A DNA stretch of 64,000 nt from Mycolicibacterium fallax (GTDB lineage: Bacteria > Actinomycetota > Actinomycetes > Mycobacteriales > Mycobacteriaceae): assembly GCF_010726955.1 (NCBI RefSeq), contig NZ_AP022603.1, forward strand, positions 744,001 through 808,000, given 5' to 3'. The notes beneath the pieces are model-generated. The model searched no databases and was not told the DNA's origin. It worked only from the letters and a program-made list of their open reading frames with translations. Position 1 is the first letter of the stretch; each line of letters begins with the position of its first letter. Made by a program: the position numbers and the translations under genes. Below, piece by piece: positions 12,834-22,875 of the stretch.

Positions 12834-13289
12834 TCACCGCGCGCGCAACACCTGCAGGGCCTTGTCGGCGTGCACGTCCATCGACAGCTCGCTGGAGATC
12901 ACCTCGAGCACCCGCCGGTCGGTGTCGATCACGAAGGTGGTCCGCTTGACCGGCATCAGCTTGCCCAGCAGCCCGCGCTTGACCCCGAACGCGGCCGCCA
13001 CGGCGCCGTCGGCGTCCGACAGCAGGGGATAGTCGAAGTTCTCCTTCTCGGCGAACTTGGCCTGCTTGGCCACCGCATCGGTGCTGATCCCGACCCGCTG
13101 CCCGCCGGCGGCGGCGAACTCCGCGGCCAGGTCACGGAAGTGGCAGGCCTCCTTGGTGCAGCCCGGGGTCATCGCGGCCGGGTAGAAGAACAGCACCACG
13201 GGTCCGTCGGCCAACAGTTCCGACAGGCGACGCGGTGCGCCGCTCTGGTCCGCCAGGGTGAAGTCGTCGACGATATCTCCGGGTCGCAT
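12834..13289 (-). CDS. bcp: Peroxiredoxin of the Bcp/PrxQ type
   Basis: Thiol peroxidase of 151 residues that reduces hydrogen peroxide and organic peroxides. The peroxidatic and resolving cysteines lie four residues apart in [13 protein letters not shown], the PrxQ/Bcp arrangement, after the VVLFFYPAA strand. [14 protein letters not shown] is the conserved beta hairpin. ATG 13289 is chosen because translation upstream of it loses family similarity and would run into the divergent trpE promoter region. M. tuberculosis has its bcpB gene at the same site, next to trpE. Confidence 0.93.
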   Translation of the reverse strand: MRPGDIVDDFTLADQSGAPRRLSELLADGPVVLFFYPAAMTPGCTKEACHFRDLAAEFAAAGGQRVGISTDAVAKQAKFAEKENFDYPLLSDADGAVAAAFGVKRGLLGKLMPVKRTTFVIDTDRRVLEVISSELSMDVHADKALQVLRAR

Positions 13290-13323
13290 ACCGGCCACGC
13301 TACTCGGAGCCGGCGACGCGGGG

Positions 13324-13349
13324 TCTGGGAAGATGGTCTGGGAAGATGG
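13324..13349 (+). repeat. 13-bp tandem duplication before trpE
   Basis: TCTGGGAAGATGG occurs twice in direct succession (13324-13336 and 13337-13349). Each copy carries a GGGAAG ribosome-binding-like sequence and an in-frame ATG or ATGG. The second GGGAAG (13340-13345) is spaced 8 bp from the GTG at 13354. Confidence 0.9.
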
Positions 13350-13353
13350 TGCG

Positions 13354-14886
13354 GTGCCCTCCCACCCCAACGTCGCCGTGACCACCACCCGGGCCGAGTT
13401 CACCGCGCTGGCCGCCGAACATCGGGTCGTCCCGGTGACCCGAAAGGTGCTCGCCGACAGTGAGACCCCGCTGTCGGCGTACCGCAAGCTCGCCGCCAAC
13501 CGCCCCGGCACCTTCCTGCTGGAGTCAGCGGAGAACGGCCGGTCCTGGTCGCGGTGGTCGTTCATCGGCGCCGGGGCCCCGTCCGCGCTGACCGTCCGCG
13601 ACGGGCAGGCCTGCTGGCTCGGGGCCACCCCCGAGGGGGCCCCGACCGGGGGCGACCCGCTGGCGGTGCTGCGCGACGCGCTGGCGCTGCTGGCCACCGA
13701 ACCGCTGGGCGATCTGCCGCCGCTGTCCGGCGGCATGGTCGGTTTCATGGCCTACGACATGGTGCGCCGGCTGGAACGGCTGCCCGAGCTGGCCACCGAT
13801 GACCTGGGCCTGCCCGACATGCTGATGCTGCTGGCCACCGACATCGCCGCCGTCGACCACCACGAGGGCACCATCACCCTGATCGCCAATGCGGTGAACT
13901 GGAACGGCACCGACGAGCACGTCGACGACGCCTACGACGACGCGATGGCCCGGCTGGACGTGATGACCGCCGCACTGGGTGAACCGTTGCCCTCCACGGT
14001 GGCGACCTTCTCCCGGCCCGCGCCCGAGCACCGCTCGCAGCGCACGCCGCAGGAATACTCCGCGATCGTCGACAAACTGATCGGCGACATCGAGGCCGGC
14101 GAGGCGTTCCAGGTGGTGCCCTCGCAGCGTTTCGAGATGACGACCGCGGCCGACCCCATCGACGTCTACCGGATGCTGCGGGTCACCAACCCGAGCCCGT
14201 ACATGTATCTGATGCAGGTGCCCGACGGCGACGGCGGTACCGCGTTCTCCATCGTCGGCTCCAGCCCGGAGGCACTGGTCACCGTCGCCGACGGCCGCGC
14301 GACCACGCACCCGATCGCCGGCACCCGGTGGCGCGGGGAGACCGAGGAGGAGGACGTCCTGCTCGCCAAGGACCTGCTGGCCGACGAGAAGGAGCGCTCC
14401 GAGCACCTGATGCTCGTCGACCTCGGCCGCAACGACCTGGGGCGGGTGTGCGTGCCCGGCAGCGTGCGGGTCGAGGACTACAGCCACATCGAGCGGTACA
14501 GCCACGTCATGCACCTGGTGTCGACGGTGACCGGCGAGCTGGCCGAGGGCAAGACCGCCCTGGACGCGGTGGCCGCCTGCTTCCCGGCGGGCACCCTGAC
14601 CGGCGCGCCGAAGGTGCGGGCGATGGAGCTGATCGAGGAGGTCGAACTGACCCGCCGCGGACTGTACGGCGGGGTGGTCGGCTACCTCGACTTCGCCGGC
14701 AACGCCGACTTCGCCATCGCCATCCGCACCGCCCTGATGCGCGACGGCACCGCGTTCGTGCAGGCCGGCGGCGGTGTGGTGGCCGACTCCAACGGGCCCT
14801 ACGAGTACAACGAGTCGCACAACAAGGCCAAGGCCGTGCTCAACGCGGTGGCCGCCGCCGAGACGCTGGGCCCGCCCCGTGGCTGA
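13354..14886 (+). CDS. trpE: Anthranilate synthase component I TrpE
   Basis: Converts chorismate to anthranilate with TrpG, whose gene is not here. The 510-residue protein has the feedback-site region [20 protein letters not shown], the chorismate-binding blocks [45 protein letters not shown] and [17 protein letters not shown], and [22 protein letters not shown] 13354 is chosen for its GGGAAG site at 8 bp; ATG 13333 is an alternative that adds seven residues (MVWEDGA). It is divergent from bcp. No tryptophan-rich leader peptide is visible upstream. Confidence 0.95.
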   Translation: MPSHPNVAVTTTRAEFTALAAEHRVVPVTRKVLADSETPLSAYRKLAANRPGTFLLESAENGRSWSRWSFIGAGAPSALTVRDGQACWLGATPEGAPTGGDPLAVLRDALALLATEPLGDLPPLSGGMVGFMAYDMVRRLERLPELATDDLGLPDMLMLLATDIAAVDHHEGTITLIANAVNWNGTDEHVDDAYDDAMARLDVMTAALGEPLPSTVATFSRPAPEHRSQRTPQEYSAIVDKLIGDIEAGEAFQVVPSQRFEMTTAADPIDVYRMLRVTNPSPYMYLMQVPDGDGGTAFSIVGSSPEALVTVADGRATTHPIAGTRWRGETEEEDVLLAKDLLADEKERSEHLMLVDLGRNDLGRVCVPGSVRVEDYSHIERYSHVMHLVSTVTGELAEGKTALDAVAACFPAGTLTGAPKVRAMELIEEVELTRRGLYGGVVGYLDFAGNADFAIAIRTALMRDGTAFVQAGGGVVADSNGPYEYNESHNKAKAVLNAVAAAETLGPPRG

Positions 14887-15493
14887 CCGCCGGCTGCGTG
14901 TTGCGCAGCTGCTGCTGCTGCTGGCCGCGCTCGGGCTGTGGGGCGCCTCCCGGCTGACCTGGGTGTCGCTGACCTCCGCCGACGGGCTGGGGCAGCCCCG
15001 GTCGGTCGCGCTGACCGGCGCGGACTGGTCCACCGGCCTGGTGCCGCTGGCGCTGCTGCTGGCCGCGGTCGCGGTCGCCGCCCTGGCGGTGCGCGGGGTG
15101 CTGCTGCGGGTGCTGGCGCTGCTGCTGGCCGCATCGGTGGCCGCGGTCGGTTACCTCGGGGTCAGCCAGTGGGTGATCCCCGACGTGCGCCCGCGTGCCG
15201 CCGAACTCAGCGAACTGCCGATGCACACCCTGGTCGCGGTCGACCGGCACTACCCCGGGGCGGTCCTCACCCTGGTCGCGGCGCTGCTCGGGCTGGCCGC
15301 CGCGGTGCTGTTGCTGCGTGCGGCGAGCGCCGCCTCGGCGGGCGACGGCCGGTACGCCAGCCCCGGTGCCCGGCGCGACGACGCGGCCCGCGCGGCCGAC
15401 GCGCAGACCCCGATGTCGGAGCGGATGATGTGGGACGCCATCGACGAGGGCCACGACCCGACGGCGTCGGACCCGGGCAGCCAGGGCCGGTGA
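14879..15493 (+). CDS. Trp-operon-associated membrane protein (TIGR02234 type)
   Basis: A 204-residue protein with an N-terminal hydrophobic segment ([15 protein letters not shown]), a short outside loop ([20 protein letters not shown]) and three further membrane segments. The C-terminal tail is hydrophilic and conserved in type ([17 protein letters not shown]). The GTG start overlaps the trpE stop by 8 bp. A membrane protein of this kind stands between trpE and trpC in many actinobacteria. Its function is unknown; a role in tryptophan or precursor transport is only a guess from position. Confidence 0.82.
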   Translation: MADRRLRVAQLLLLLAALGLWGASRLTWVSLTSADGLGQPRSVALTGADWSTGLVPLALLLAAVAVAALAVRGVLLRVLALLLAASVAAVGYLGVSQWVIPDVRPRAAELSELPMHTLVAVDRHYPGAVLTLVAALLGLAAAVLLLRAASAASAGDGRYASPGARRDDAARAADAQTPMSERMMWDAIDEGHDPTASDPGSQGR

Positions 15494-15570
15494 ACCGCCG
15501 GGCGCCGGAGACGGCTACCCTTCATGCACACCCCTCCAGACCGGTTCCGCAGGAAAAGGAGACGTCAGCC

Positions 15571-16389
15571 ATGACCTCGGCGAGCGTGCTCGACTCCATC
15601 ATCGACGGAGTCCGCGCCGACGTTGCCGCCCGGCAATCCGTCATCGGCATGGCCGAGATCAAGGCCGCCGCGGAGGCCGCGGCACCGCCCCGGGATGTGC
15701 TGGCCGCGCTGCGCGAACCCGGCATCGGGGTCATCGCCGAGGTGAAGCGGGCCAGCCCGTCGCGCGGGGCGCTGGCGCACATCGCCGACCCGGCCGACCT
15801 GGCCCGCGCCTACCAGGACGGCGGCGCCCGGATCATCAGCGTGCTGACCGAGGAGCGTCGCTTCCACGGGTCGCTGGCCGACCTGGACGCGGTCCGCGCC
15901 GCGGTGTCGATTCCGGTGCTGCGCAAGGACTTCATCGTCGGGCCCTACCAGATCCACGAGGCCCGCGCGCACGGCGCCGACATGGTGCTGCTGATCGTCG
16001 CGGCGCTCGAGCAGCCGGCCCTGGAGTCGATGCTGGATCGCGCCGAATCGCTCGGGATGACCGCGCTGGTCGAGGTGCACACCGAGGAGGAGGCGGACCG
16101 GGCACTGCAGGCCGGAGCCACCGTCATCGGCGTCAACGCCCGCGACCTCAAGACCCTCACCGTGGACCGGGACTGCTTTGCAAGGATCGCCCCCGGGCTG
16201 CCCAGCACGGTGATCCGGGTGGCCGAATCGGGCGTTCGCGGCACCGCCGATCTGCTGGCCTACGCCGGCGCGGGCGCCGACGCCGTGCTGGTCGGCGAGG
16301 GCCTGGTCACCAGCGGTGATCCGCGCAGCGCGGTCGCCGACCTGGTCACCGCGGGCACCCACCCGTCCTGCCCGAAGCCGGCGCGCTGA
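15571..16389 (+). CDS. trpC: Indole-3-glycerol phosphate synthase TrpC
   Basis: Ring closure of carboxyphenylaminodeoxyribulose phosphate to indoleglycerol phosphate. The 272-residue barrel has the catalytic lysine block [61 protein letters not shown] and AESGVRG. ATG 15571 follows AAGGAG with 9 bp spacing, a strong ribosome site that marks the start. The 77-bp gap after the membrane gene is the only sizeable gap within the operon and could hold a second promoter. No trpF domain is fused. Confidence 0.96.
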   Translation: MTSASVLDSIIDGVRADVAARQSVIGMAEIKAAAEAAAPPRDVLAALREPGIGVIAEVKRASPSRGALAHIADPADLARAYQDGGARIISVLTEERRFHGSLADLDAVRAAVSIPVLRKDFIVGPYQIHEARAHGADMVLLIVAALEQPALESMLDRAESLGMTALVEVHTEEEADRALQAGATVIGVNARDLKTLTVDRDCFARIAPGLPSTVIRVAESGVRGTADLLAYAGAGADAVLVGEGLVTSGDPRSAVADLVTAGTHPSCPKPAR

Positions 16390-16394
16390 CCTCG

Positions 16395-17654
16395 ATGGAC
16401 AGCACCCCCGGGCTCCCGCGCGCCAGCGCCGGTGTAGCGGAGCCGAGCCACCACGATCCCGACGCCCGCGGCCACTTCGGTGTGTACGGCGGCCGATTCG
16501 TCGCCGAGGCGCTGATGGCGGTCATCGAAGAGGTCACCGCCGCCTACGAGAAGGCCCGCACCGACCGGACGTTCCTGGACGAACTCGACCGGCTGCAGGC
16601 CGACTACGCCGGCCGTCCGTCGCCGCTGTACGAGGCCACCCGGCTGTCCGAGCACGCCGGCGGGGCCCGAATCTTCCTCAAGCGCGAGGACCTCAACCAC
16701 ACCGGTTCGCACAAGATCAACAATGTGCTCGGGCAGGCGCTGCTGGCCCGCACCATGGGCAAGAGCCGGATCATCGCCGAGACCGGCGCCGGTCAGCACG
16801 GCGTCGCCACCGCGACCGCGTGCGCGCTGCTCGGGCTGCAGTGCGTCGTCTACATGGGCGCGGTCGACACCGCCCGGCAGGCGCTCAACGTGGCCCGGAT
16901 GCGGCTGCTCGGCGCCGAGGTCGTCGCCGTCTCCACCGGCTCGGCGACCCTGAAGGACGCCATCAGCGAGGCGTTCCGGGACTGGGTGACCAACGCCGCC
17001 GACACCTACTACTGCTTCGGGACCGCCGCCGGCCCGCACCCGTTCCCGGTGATGGTGCGCGACTTCCAGCGGGTCATCGGGTTTGAGGCCCGCGCGCAGA
17101 TCCAGTCCCGCACCGGCGCGCTGCCCGACGCCGTCGTCGCCTGCATCGGCGGGGGCTCCAACGCGATCGGCGCGTTCCACGCCTTCCTCGACGACCCGTC
17201 GGTGCGGCTGGTCGGGTTGGAGGCCGCCGGCGAGGGCATGCAGTCCGGCCGGCACGCCGCCACCTTCACCGGGGGAACCCCCGGGGCATTCCAGGGCTCG
17301 TACTCCTACCTGCTGCAGGACGAGGACGGCCAGACCGTCGAATCGCATTCCATCTCAGCCGGATTGGACTATCCGGGGGTCGGCCCCGAGCACGCGTACC
17401 TCAAGGACACCGGGCGTGCGCAGTACCGGCCGATCACCGACGCCGAGGCGATGGATGCGTTCGGCCTGCTGTGCCGCACCGAGGGCATCATCCCGGCGAT
17501 CGAGTCCGCGCACGCGGTCGCCGGCGCACTGCAACTCGGTCGGGAACTGGGCCCCGGCGCGGTGATCATCTGCAACCTCAGCGGCCGTGGCGACAAGGAC
17601 GTCGAGACCGCCGCCAAGTGGTTCGGCCTGTTCGACACCGAGGCCACCGAATGA
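16395..17654 (+). CDS. trpB: Tryptophan synthase beta chain TrpB
   Basis: PLP enzyme joining indole and serine. The 419-residue protein has [16 protein letters not shown] near the start, the Schiff-base lysine at about residue 107 in [18 protein letters not shown], the [12 protein letters not shown] block and the phosphate loop [12 protein letters not shown]. The C-terminal [18 protein letters not shown] holds the serine that contacts PLP. It lies 5 bp after trpC and overlaps trpA by 4 bp. The N terminus has about 25 variable residues before the conserved start. Confidence 0.97.
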   Translation: MDSTPGLPRASAGVAEPSHHDPDARGHFGVYGGRFVAEALMAVIEEVTAAYEKARTDRTFLDELDRLQADYAGRPSPLYEATRLSEHAGGARIFLKREDLNHTGSHKINNVLGQALLARTMGKSRIIAETGAGQHGVATATACALLGLQCVVYMGAVDTARQALNVARMRLLGAEVVAVSTGSATLKDAISEAFRDWVTNAADTYYCFGTAAGPHPFPVMVRDFQRVIGFEARAQIQSRTGALPDAVVACIGGGSNAIGAFHAFLDDPSVRLVGLEAAGEGMQSGRHAATFTGGTPGAFQGSYSYLLQDEDGQTVESHSISAGLDYPGVGPEHAYLKDTGRAQYRPITDAEAMDAFGLLCRTEGIIPAIESAHAVAGALQLGRELGPGAVIICNLSGRGDKDVETAAKWFGLFDTEATE

Positions 17655-18451
17655 CCGTCGATCAGTCCGGCCGGCTGGGTCCGATCTTCGCCGCCTGCCG
17701 GGAGCAGAACCGCGGTGCACTCATCGGTTACCTGCCGACCGGCTATCCCGACGTCGACACCTCGATCGACGCGATGACCGCCCTGGTCGAATCCGGTTGC
17801 GACATCGTCGAAGTCGGCATCTCCTACTCCGATCCCGGAATGGACGGGCCGACCATCGCCTCGGCCACCGAGCTGGCGCTGCAGCGCGGGGTGCGGGTCC
17901 GGGACTCGCTGCGCGCGGTCGAGGCGATCAGCGCGTCGGGTGGCCATGCCGTGGTGATGACCTACTGGAACCTGGTGCTGCACTACGGGATCGACGCCTT
18001 CGCCCGCGATCTGGCCGCCGCAGGCGGACTGGGCATCATCACCCCCGACCTGATCCCCGAGGAGGCCGACGACTGGCTGGCCGCCGCGGCCACCCACCGG
18101 CTGGATCCGATCTTCCTGGTCGCGCCCTCCTCGACGCCCGAGCGACTGGCGATGACCGTGTCGCACTGCCGGGGGATGGTGTACGTCGCCTCCACCATGG
18201 GGGTGACCGGAGCCCGCGACACCGTCTCCAGCGCGGCGCCGGAACTGGTCGCCCGGGTGCGCGCGGTTTCGGACATCCCGTGCGGGGTCGGCCTGGGGGT
18301 GCGCTCCGGCGCCCAGGCCGCCGACATCGCCGGCTACGCAGACGGGGTGATCGTCGGATCGGCCCTGGTTTCGGCGTTGGGGGACAACGGTCTCCCGGCG
18401 CTGCGCACGTTGACCGCTGAACTTGCCGCTGGGGTGCGGCAGAGGGGCTAG
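17651..18451 (+). CDS. trpA: Tryptophan synthase alpha chain TrpA
   Basis: Cleaves indoleglycerol phosphate and passes indole to TrpB. The 266-residue barrel has the catalytic Glu at about residue 54 and Asp at 61 in [29 protein letters not shown] (loop 6 region), [11 protein letters not shown] and the phosphate loop [25 protein letters not shown], in place of the enterobacterial PFSDPxADGP, is the form seen in mycobacterial TrpA. ATG overlaps the trpB stop. Confidence 0.96.
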   Translation: MTVDQSGRLGPIFAACREQNRGALIGYLPTGYPDVDTSIDAMTALVESGCDIVEVGISYSDPGMDGPTIASATELALQRGVRVRDSLRAVEAISASGGHAVVMTYWNLVLHYGIDAFARDLAAAGGLGIITPDLIPEEADDWLAAAATHRLDPIFLVAPSSTPERLAMTVSHCRGMVYVASTMGVTGARDTVSSAAPELVARVRAVSDIPCGVGLGVRSGAQAADIAGYADGVIVGSALVSALGDNGLPALRTLTAELAAGVRQRG

Positions 18452-18459
18452 GTAGCTGG

Positions 18460-20112
18460 GTGAGCACGACGTTGTTGGCGTATTTCCCCAGCCCGCCGCA
18501 GGGAGTCTGGTTCCTGGGCTCGGTCCCGCTGCGCGCCTATGCGATTTGCATCATCATCGGCATCATCGCCGCGCTGATGCTCGGCGACCGCCGCTGGGTG
18601 GCCCGCGGCGGCGAACCCGGGGTGATCTACGACGTCGCGCTGTGGGCGGTCCCGTTCGGCCTGGTCGGCGGCCGGCTGTACCACGTGTTGACCGACTGGA
18701 AAATCTATTTCGGCCCGCAGGGCCACGGCCTGCTTGCCGCGCTGCGGATCTGGGACGGCGGCCTGGGCATCTGGGGTGCGGTCGCACTCGGCGGCGTCGG
18801 CGCCTGGATCGCCTGCCGTCGACGCGGAATCCCGCTGCCCGCCTTCGGCGATGCCGTCGCGCCGGGAGTCATCCTCGCGCAGGCCATCGGCCGGCTCGGG
18901 AACTACTTCAACCAGGAGCTCTACGGCCGGGCCACCACCGTGCCGTGGGGCATGGAGATCTTCGATCGGGGCGCCGGCTGCGGGGCGCAGAGCCAGCCGC
19001 TGGACGGGGTCTCGACCGGCCAGGTGTGCGCCGTCGTGCACCCGACCTTCCTCTACGAACTGCTGTGGAACCTGCTGATTTTCGCGGCGCTGATCCTGAT
19101 CGACCGACGCTACCGAATCGGGCACGGACGACTGTTCGCGCTCTATGTCGCCGGCTACTGCGTCGGACGATTCTGCATTGAGCTGATGCGGGATGACGTC
19201 GCAACGCACTTCGAAGGCATCCGGGTCAATTCCTTCACCTCCACCTTCGTGTTCATCGGTGCGGTGGTCTACTTCATCCTCGCGACCAAGGGCCGGGAGG
19301 ATCCGGCAACGCTGAGCGGTGGGCAGCCCGCCGAGCCGCTGCGCGAGGAGCTGCAGGACCTGGCCGTGGAGCTCCGCAAGGATGTGGTCGCCGCTGCGGC
19401 CGGGACCGGGCTGGTGACCGCCGTTGCCCGCGGCAGCGTCGACGGGGCCGGCGACGGGGACAGGGCCGGGGAGATGCAGGCCGACGTGCTGGAGGCCGAG
19501 GAGCTCGAGCCCGAGGAGCCAGAGTCTGAGCCCGACACGGTGGCCGAGGACGCCGAACTGGGGGAGGCCGAGGTCGCGGCTCCCGAGGTGAGCGTGGAGT
19601 CCGCCGCCGATCTGGAGGACGCCGAGTTCGACGAGGACGTCGACGAGGTCAGCGAGGACGAGTTGGAGGGCCTGCTGGAGGCGCCGGCCGGCGGCGCCCC
19701 GCGATCCGAGCAGGCCGAGGACGCAGAGCTGGCTGAGGACGCGGAAGTCTCGGAGGACACCGAGGACACCGAGGACACCGACGCCGAGGACGCCGAGGCG
19801 CCGGTTGAGGATCCCGAGCCGGAGGGCGCGGAGCAGCCCGAGGTGCCCCCGCTCGAGTCTGACGCTGACGCTGCCGAGGACGTCGCCGAGGCGGAGGAGC
19901 CCGCACTCGAACCCGCTGCCGATGCCGTTGAGGAAGCCGAAGTCGCGGACGCCGTTCAGCCGGCCGAGGGCGCCGAAGTCTCGGAGGCCACCCCTGCGCC
20001 GGTTGAGGAGGCTGAGCCTGCGCCGGAGCGGGATGCCGACGCGGCCGAGGACGCCGCAGTCTCAGCGGCCACCCCCGCACCCCGGCGCCGCTGGTTGCGT
20101 CGGCGCCGCTGA
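18460..20112 (+). CDS. lgt: Prolipoprotein diacylglyceryl transferase Lgt with a long acidic tail
   Basis: Transfers diacylglycerol from phosphatidylglycerol to the lipobox cysteine of prolipoproteins in the membrane. Residues 1 to about 280 are the catalytic multi-span part, with AYAICIIIGIIAALML, LVGGRLYHVLTDW and the signature AQAIGRLGNYFNQELYGRAT. HPTFLYELLWN and GRFCIELMRDD follow. From about residue 290 to 550 comes a tail rich in Glu, Asp, Ala and Pro, ending in a basic cluster (RRRWLRRRR). Mycobacterial Lgt proteins have C-terminal extensions, but this one is long, at about 47% of the protein. GTG 18460 lies 8 bp after trpA. Confidence 0.94.
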   Translation: MSTTLLAYFPSPPQGVWFLGSVPLRAYAICIIIGIIAALMLGDRRWVARGGEPGVIYDVALWAVPFGLVGGRLYHVLTDWKIYFGPQGHGLLAALRIWDGGLGIWGAVALGGVGAWIACRRRGIPLPAFGDAVAPGVILAQAIGRLGNYFNQELYGRATTVPWGMEIFDRGAGCGAQSQPLDGVSTGQVCAVVHPTFLYELLWNLLIFAALILIDRRYRIGHGRLFALYVAGYCVGRFCIELMRDDVATHFEGIRVNSFTSTFVFIGAVVYFILATKGREDPATLSGGQPAEPLREELQDLAVELRKDVVAAAAGTGLVTAVARGSVDGAGDGDRAGEMQADVLEAEELEPEEPESEPDTVAEDAELGEAEVAAPEVSVESAADLEDAEFDEDVDEVSEDELEGLLEAPAGGAPRSEQAEDAELAEDAEVSEDTEDTEDTDAEDAEAPVEDPEPEGAEQPEVPPLESDADAAEDVAEAEEPALEPAADAVEEAEVADAVQPAEGAEVSEATPAPVEEAEPAPERDADAAEDAAVSAATPAPRRRWLRRRR

Positions 20113-20138
20113 CCTCCGGCGCGGCTACCCTGTCAGGC

Positions 20139-20534
20139 ATGACCGTTTCCCGAGCGACGCGCTACGGAGTGCTCGCCACGGGGGCGTTGCTGGCCGGGGG
20201 TCTCAGCTACGTCGGGCTGGTCGACCCGCACCGGCCGGGCGCGGTCTTCCCGCGCTGCCCGTTCCTGCTGCTCACCGGCTGGGACTGCCCGTTCTGCGGG
20301 GGCCTGCGAATGACCCATGACGTGCTGCACGGCGACCTCGCCGGCGCCGTCGCCGACAATGCGTTTCTGTTGCTGGGGCTGCCGCTGCTGGCCGCGTGGG
20401 GCCTGTCGCGCTGGTACCGCGGGCGGCCGGTGCTCACCGGCGCGATGGCCACGGTGCTGGTGATTGCCGCCCTCGGCTGGACCGTGCTGCGCAATCTTCC
20501 GGGCTTTCCGCTGGCGCCGTTCTTGATCGGTTGA
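20139..20534 (+). CDS. DUF2752 membrane protein
   Basis: A 131-residue protein with three predicted membrane segments (VLATGALLAGGLSYVGLV, AFLLLGLPLLAAWGLS, GAMATVLVIAALGWTVL). The family core FPRCPFLLLTGWDCPFCGGLRMTHDVLHGD has the C-P-x-C-G-x-x-R pattern of DUF2752. Function unknown. A relative sits between lgt and pyk in M. tuberculosis as well. Confidence 0.85.
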   Translation: MTVSRATRYGVLATGALLAGGLSYVGLVDPHRPGAVFPRCPFLLLTGWDCPFCGGLRMTHDVLHGDLAGAVADNAFLLLGLPLLAAWGLSRWYRGRPVLTGAMATVLVIAALGWTVLRNLPGFPLAPFLIG

Positions 20535-20569
20535 GAAGGCTTCCGCGGCCACCGCTATGCTGGGTCGTC

Positions 20570-21988
20570 GTGACACGACGCGCCAAGATTGTATGTACGC
20601 TCGGACCCGCTGTCGGGACGCCCGAGATGGTGAAAGCCCTGGTCGAAGCCGGCATGGATGTGGCCCGGCTGAATTTCAGCCACGGTGACTACGCCGACCA
20701 CCAGGCCGCCTACGAGCGGGTGCGCGCCGCCTCCGATGAAACCGGCCACGCGGTCGGCATCCTGGCCGACCTGCAGGGCCCCAAGATTCGGCTCGGCCGG
20801 TTCACCGACGGGTCCACCGTCTGGGCCACCGGCGAGACCGTCCGGATCACCATCGAGGACTGCGCCGGCACCCACGACCGGGTCTCCACCACCTACAAGC
20901 ACCTGGCAGACGACGCGCAGGCCGGGGACCGGCTGCTGGTCGACGACGGCAAGGTGGCCCTGGTCGTCGAGGCGATCGAGGGACCCGATGTGGTGTGCAC
21001 CGTCACCGAGGGCGGCCCGGTCAGCAACAACAAGGGCCTGTCACTGCCCGGCGTGAACGTCTCGGTGCCCGCGCTGTCGGAAAAGGACATCGAGGACCTG
21101 GAGTTCGCGCTGCGGCTGGGCGTCGACCTGGTGGCGCTGTCCTTCGTCCGCTCACCGGCGGACATCGAGCTGGTGCACGAGGTGATGGACCGGGTCGGTC
21201 GCCGGGTGCCGGTCATCGCCAAGCTGGAGAAGCCCGAGGCCATCGACAACCTGGAGGCCATCGTGCTGGCCTTCGACGCCATCATGGTCGCCCGCGGCGA
21301 CCTCGGGGTCGAGCTGCCGCTCGAAGAGGTGCCGCTGGTGCAGAAGCGGGCCATCCAGATGGCCCGGGAGAACGCCAAGCCGGTCATCGTCGCCACCCAG
21401 ATGCTGGAGTCGATGATCGAGAACTCCCGCCCAACCCGCGCCGAGGCCTCCGACGTGGCCAACGCCGTGCTCGATGGGGCGGACGCGGTGATGCTGTCGG
21501 GGGAGACCTCGGTGGGCAACTACCCGCTCGAGGTGGTGCGCACGATGGGCCGGATCATCACCGCCGTCGAGGACAACTCCACCAGCGTGCCCCGGCTGAC
21601 CCACGTGCCGCGCACCAAGCGCGGCGTCATCTCCTATGCGGCCCGCGACATCGGCGAGCGGCTGGACGCCAAGGCGCTGGTGGCGTTCACCGAATCCGGT
21701 GACACCGTCAAGCGGCTGGCCCGGCTGCACAGCCGGCTGCCGCTGCTGGCCTTCACCGCGATCCCCGCGGTGCGCAGCCAGCTGGCGCTGACCTGGGGCA
21801 CCGAAACCTTCATCGTCGACCGGATGCAGAGCACCGACGGGATGATCCACGACGTGGACAAGGCGCTGCTGGAGCTGGGCCGGTACCGTCGCGGCGACCT
21901 GGTCGTCATCGTGGCGGGGGCACCGCCGGGCACCATAGGCTCCACTAACATGATCCACGTGCATCGCATCGGCGAGGACGATCACTGA
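20570..21988 (+). CDS. pyk: Pyruvate kinase
   Basis: Last step of glycolysis, phosphoenolpyruvate plus ADP to pyruvate plus ATP. The 472-residue protein has AGMDVARLNFSHGDY, the active-site lysine region VPVIAKLEKPEAI, DAIMVARGDLGVELPLEEVP and ATQMLESMIENSRPTRAE. The C-terminal allosteric domain follows (KALVAFTESGDTVKRLAR). GTG 20570 gives the standard mycobacterial length; in-frame starts further upstream would run back into the DUF2752 gene. It is probably transcribed with the thioesterase gene 23 bp downstream. Confidence 0.96.
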   Translation: MTRRAKIVCTLGPAVGTPEMVKALVEAGMDVARLNFSHGDYADHQAAYERVRAASDETGHAVGILADLQGPKIRLGRFTDGSTVWATGETVRITIEDCAGTHDRVSTTYKHLADDAQAGDRLLVDDGKVALVVEAIEGPDVVCTVTEGGPVSNNKGLSLPGVNVSVPALSEKDIEDLEFALRLGVDLVALSFVRSPADIELVHEVMDRVGRRVPVIAKLEKPEAIDNLEAIVLAFDAIMVARGDLGVELPLEEVPLVQKRAIQMARENAKPVIVATQMLESMIENSRPTRAEASDVANAVLDGADAVMLSGETSVGNYPLEVVRTMGRIITAVEDNSTSVPRLTHVPRTKRGVISYAARDIGERLDAKALVAFTESGDTVKRLARLHSRLPLLAFTAIPAVRSQLALTWGTETFIVDRMQSTDGMIHDVDKALLELGRYRRGDLVVIVAGAPPGTIGSTNMIHVHRIGEDDH

Positions 21989-22011
21989 CGACAACGCGGG
22001 AGGACCGGGCT

Positions 22012-22875
22012 GTGCCGCAGCGCGACTTCGAAGAGCTGATGGCGGTCCTGGACCTGCGCAACGGTGGCGACGATGTGTTCTACGGAGCCCATCCCAGCAG
22101 GAACCCGGTCCGCACCTTCGGCGGGCAGATGATGGCGCAGGCGTTCGTCGCCGGCTCCCGCACCCTGGAGCGGTACCTGCCGCCCAGCGCCCTGTCGATA
22201 CATTTCATCGCCGGCGGCGACCCGGAGCATGACCTGGAGCTGCAGGTGGTGCGGCTGCGTGACGAGCGGCGCTTCGCCAACCGTCGGGTCGACGTCGTGC
22301 AGGACGGCAACCTGCTGGCCACCGCGCTGATCGCGTACCTGTCCGGCGGCGCGGGCCTGGAACACGGGATGGCTGCCCCGGACGTCGCGCCGCCGCACGA
22401 ACTGCCGACCATCGAGGAACTGCTGGTCGGCTACGAGGAGACCGTGCCGCTGTTCGTCAGTGCCCTCAAGCCGATCGAGTGGCGCTACACCAACGATCCG
22501 GCCTGGGTGATGCGGGACAAGGGCGAGAAGCTGGGGCACAACCGGGTCTGGCTCAAGGCCCGGGGCGAGCTGCCCGAGGACCCGGTGCTGCACAACGCCG
22601 CGCTGGTGTACGCCTCGGACACCACCGTGCTCGACTCGATCATCACCACCCACGGGCTGTCCTGGGGCCATGACCGGATCTTCGCGGCGACGATCAACCA
22701 CTCGGTGTGGTTTCACCGCCCGGTGCGGTTCGACGACTGGGTGTTGTACTCGACGGCGTCCCCGGTGGCGGCCGAATCCCGCGGCATGGGCAGCGGACAT
22801 TTCTTCGGGCTCGACGGCCAGCTGCTGGCCACCGTCGTGCAGGAGGGCCTGGTCAAGTACTTCCCGGCGCGCTAG
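22012..22875 (+). CDS. tesB: Acyl-CoA thioesterase II (TesB-like)
   Basis: Hydrolyses acyl-CoA to free acid and CoA. The 287-residue double hot-dog protein shows NPVRTFGGQMMAQAFVAGSRT, SIHFIAGGDPEHDLELQVVRLRDERRF (first hot dog) and ASDTTVLDSI, TINHSVWFHRPVRFDDWVLY (second hot dog, with the conserved Asp and His-Phe region). GTG 22012 lies 23 bp after pyk. The stop end overlaps the convergent membrane gene by 4 bp. M. tuberculosis has tesB1 at the same site. Confidence 0.92.
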   Translation: MPQRDFEELMAVLDLRNGGDDVFYGAHPSRNPVRTFGGQMMAQAFVAGSRTLERYLPPSALSIHFIAGGDPEHDLELQVVRLRDERRFANRRVDVVQDGNLLATALIAYLSGGAGLEHGMAAPDVAPPHELPTIEELLVGYEETVPLFVSALKPIEWRYTNDPAWVMRDKGEKLGHNRVWLKARGELPEDPVLHNAALVYASDTTVLDSIITTHGLSWGHDRIFAATINHSVWFHRPVRFDDWVLYSTASPVAAESRGMGSGHFFGLDGQLLATVVQEGLVKYFPAR

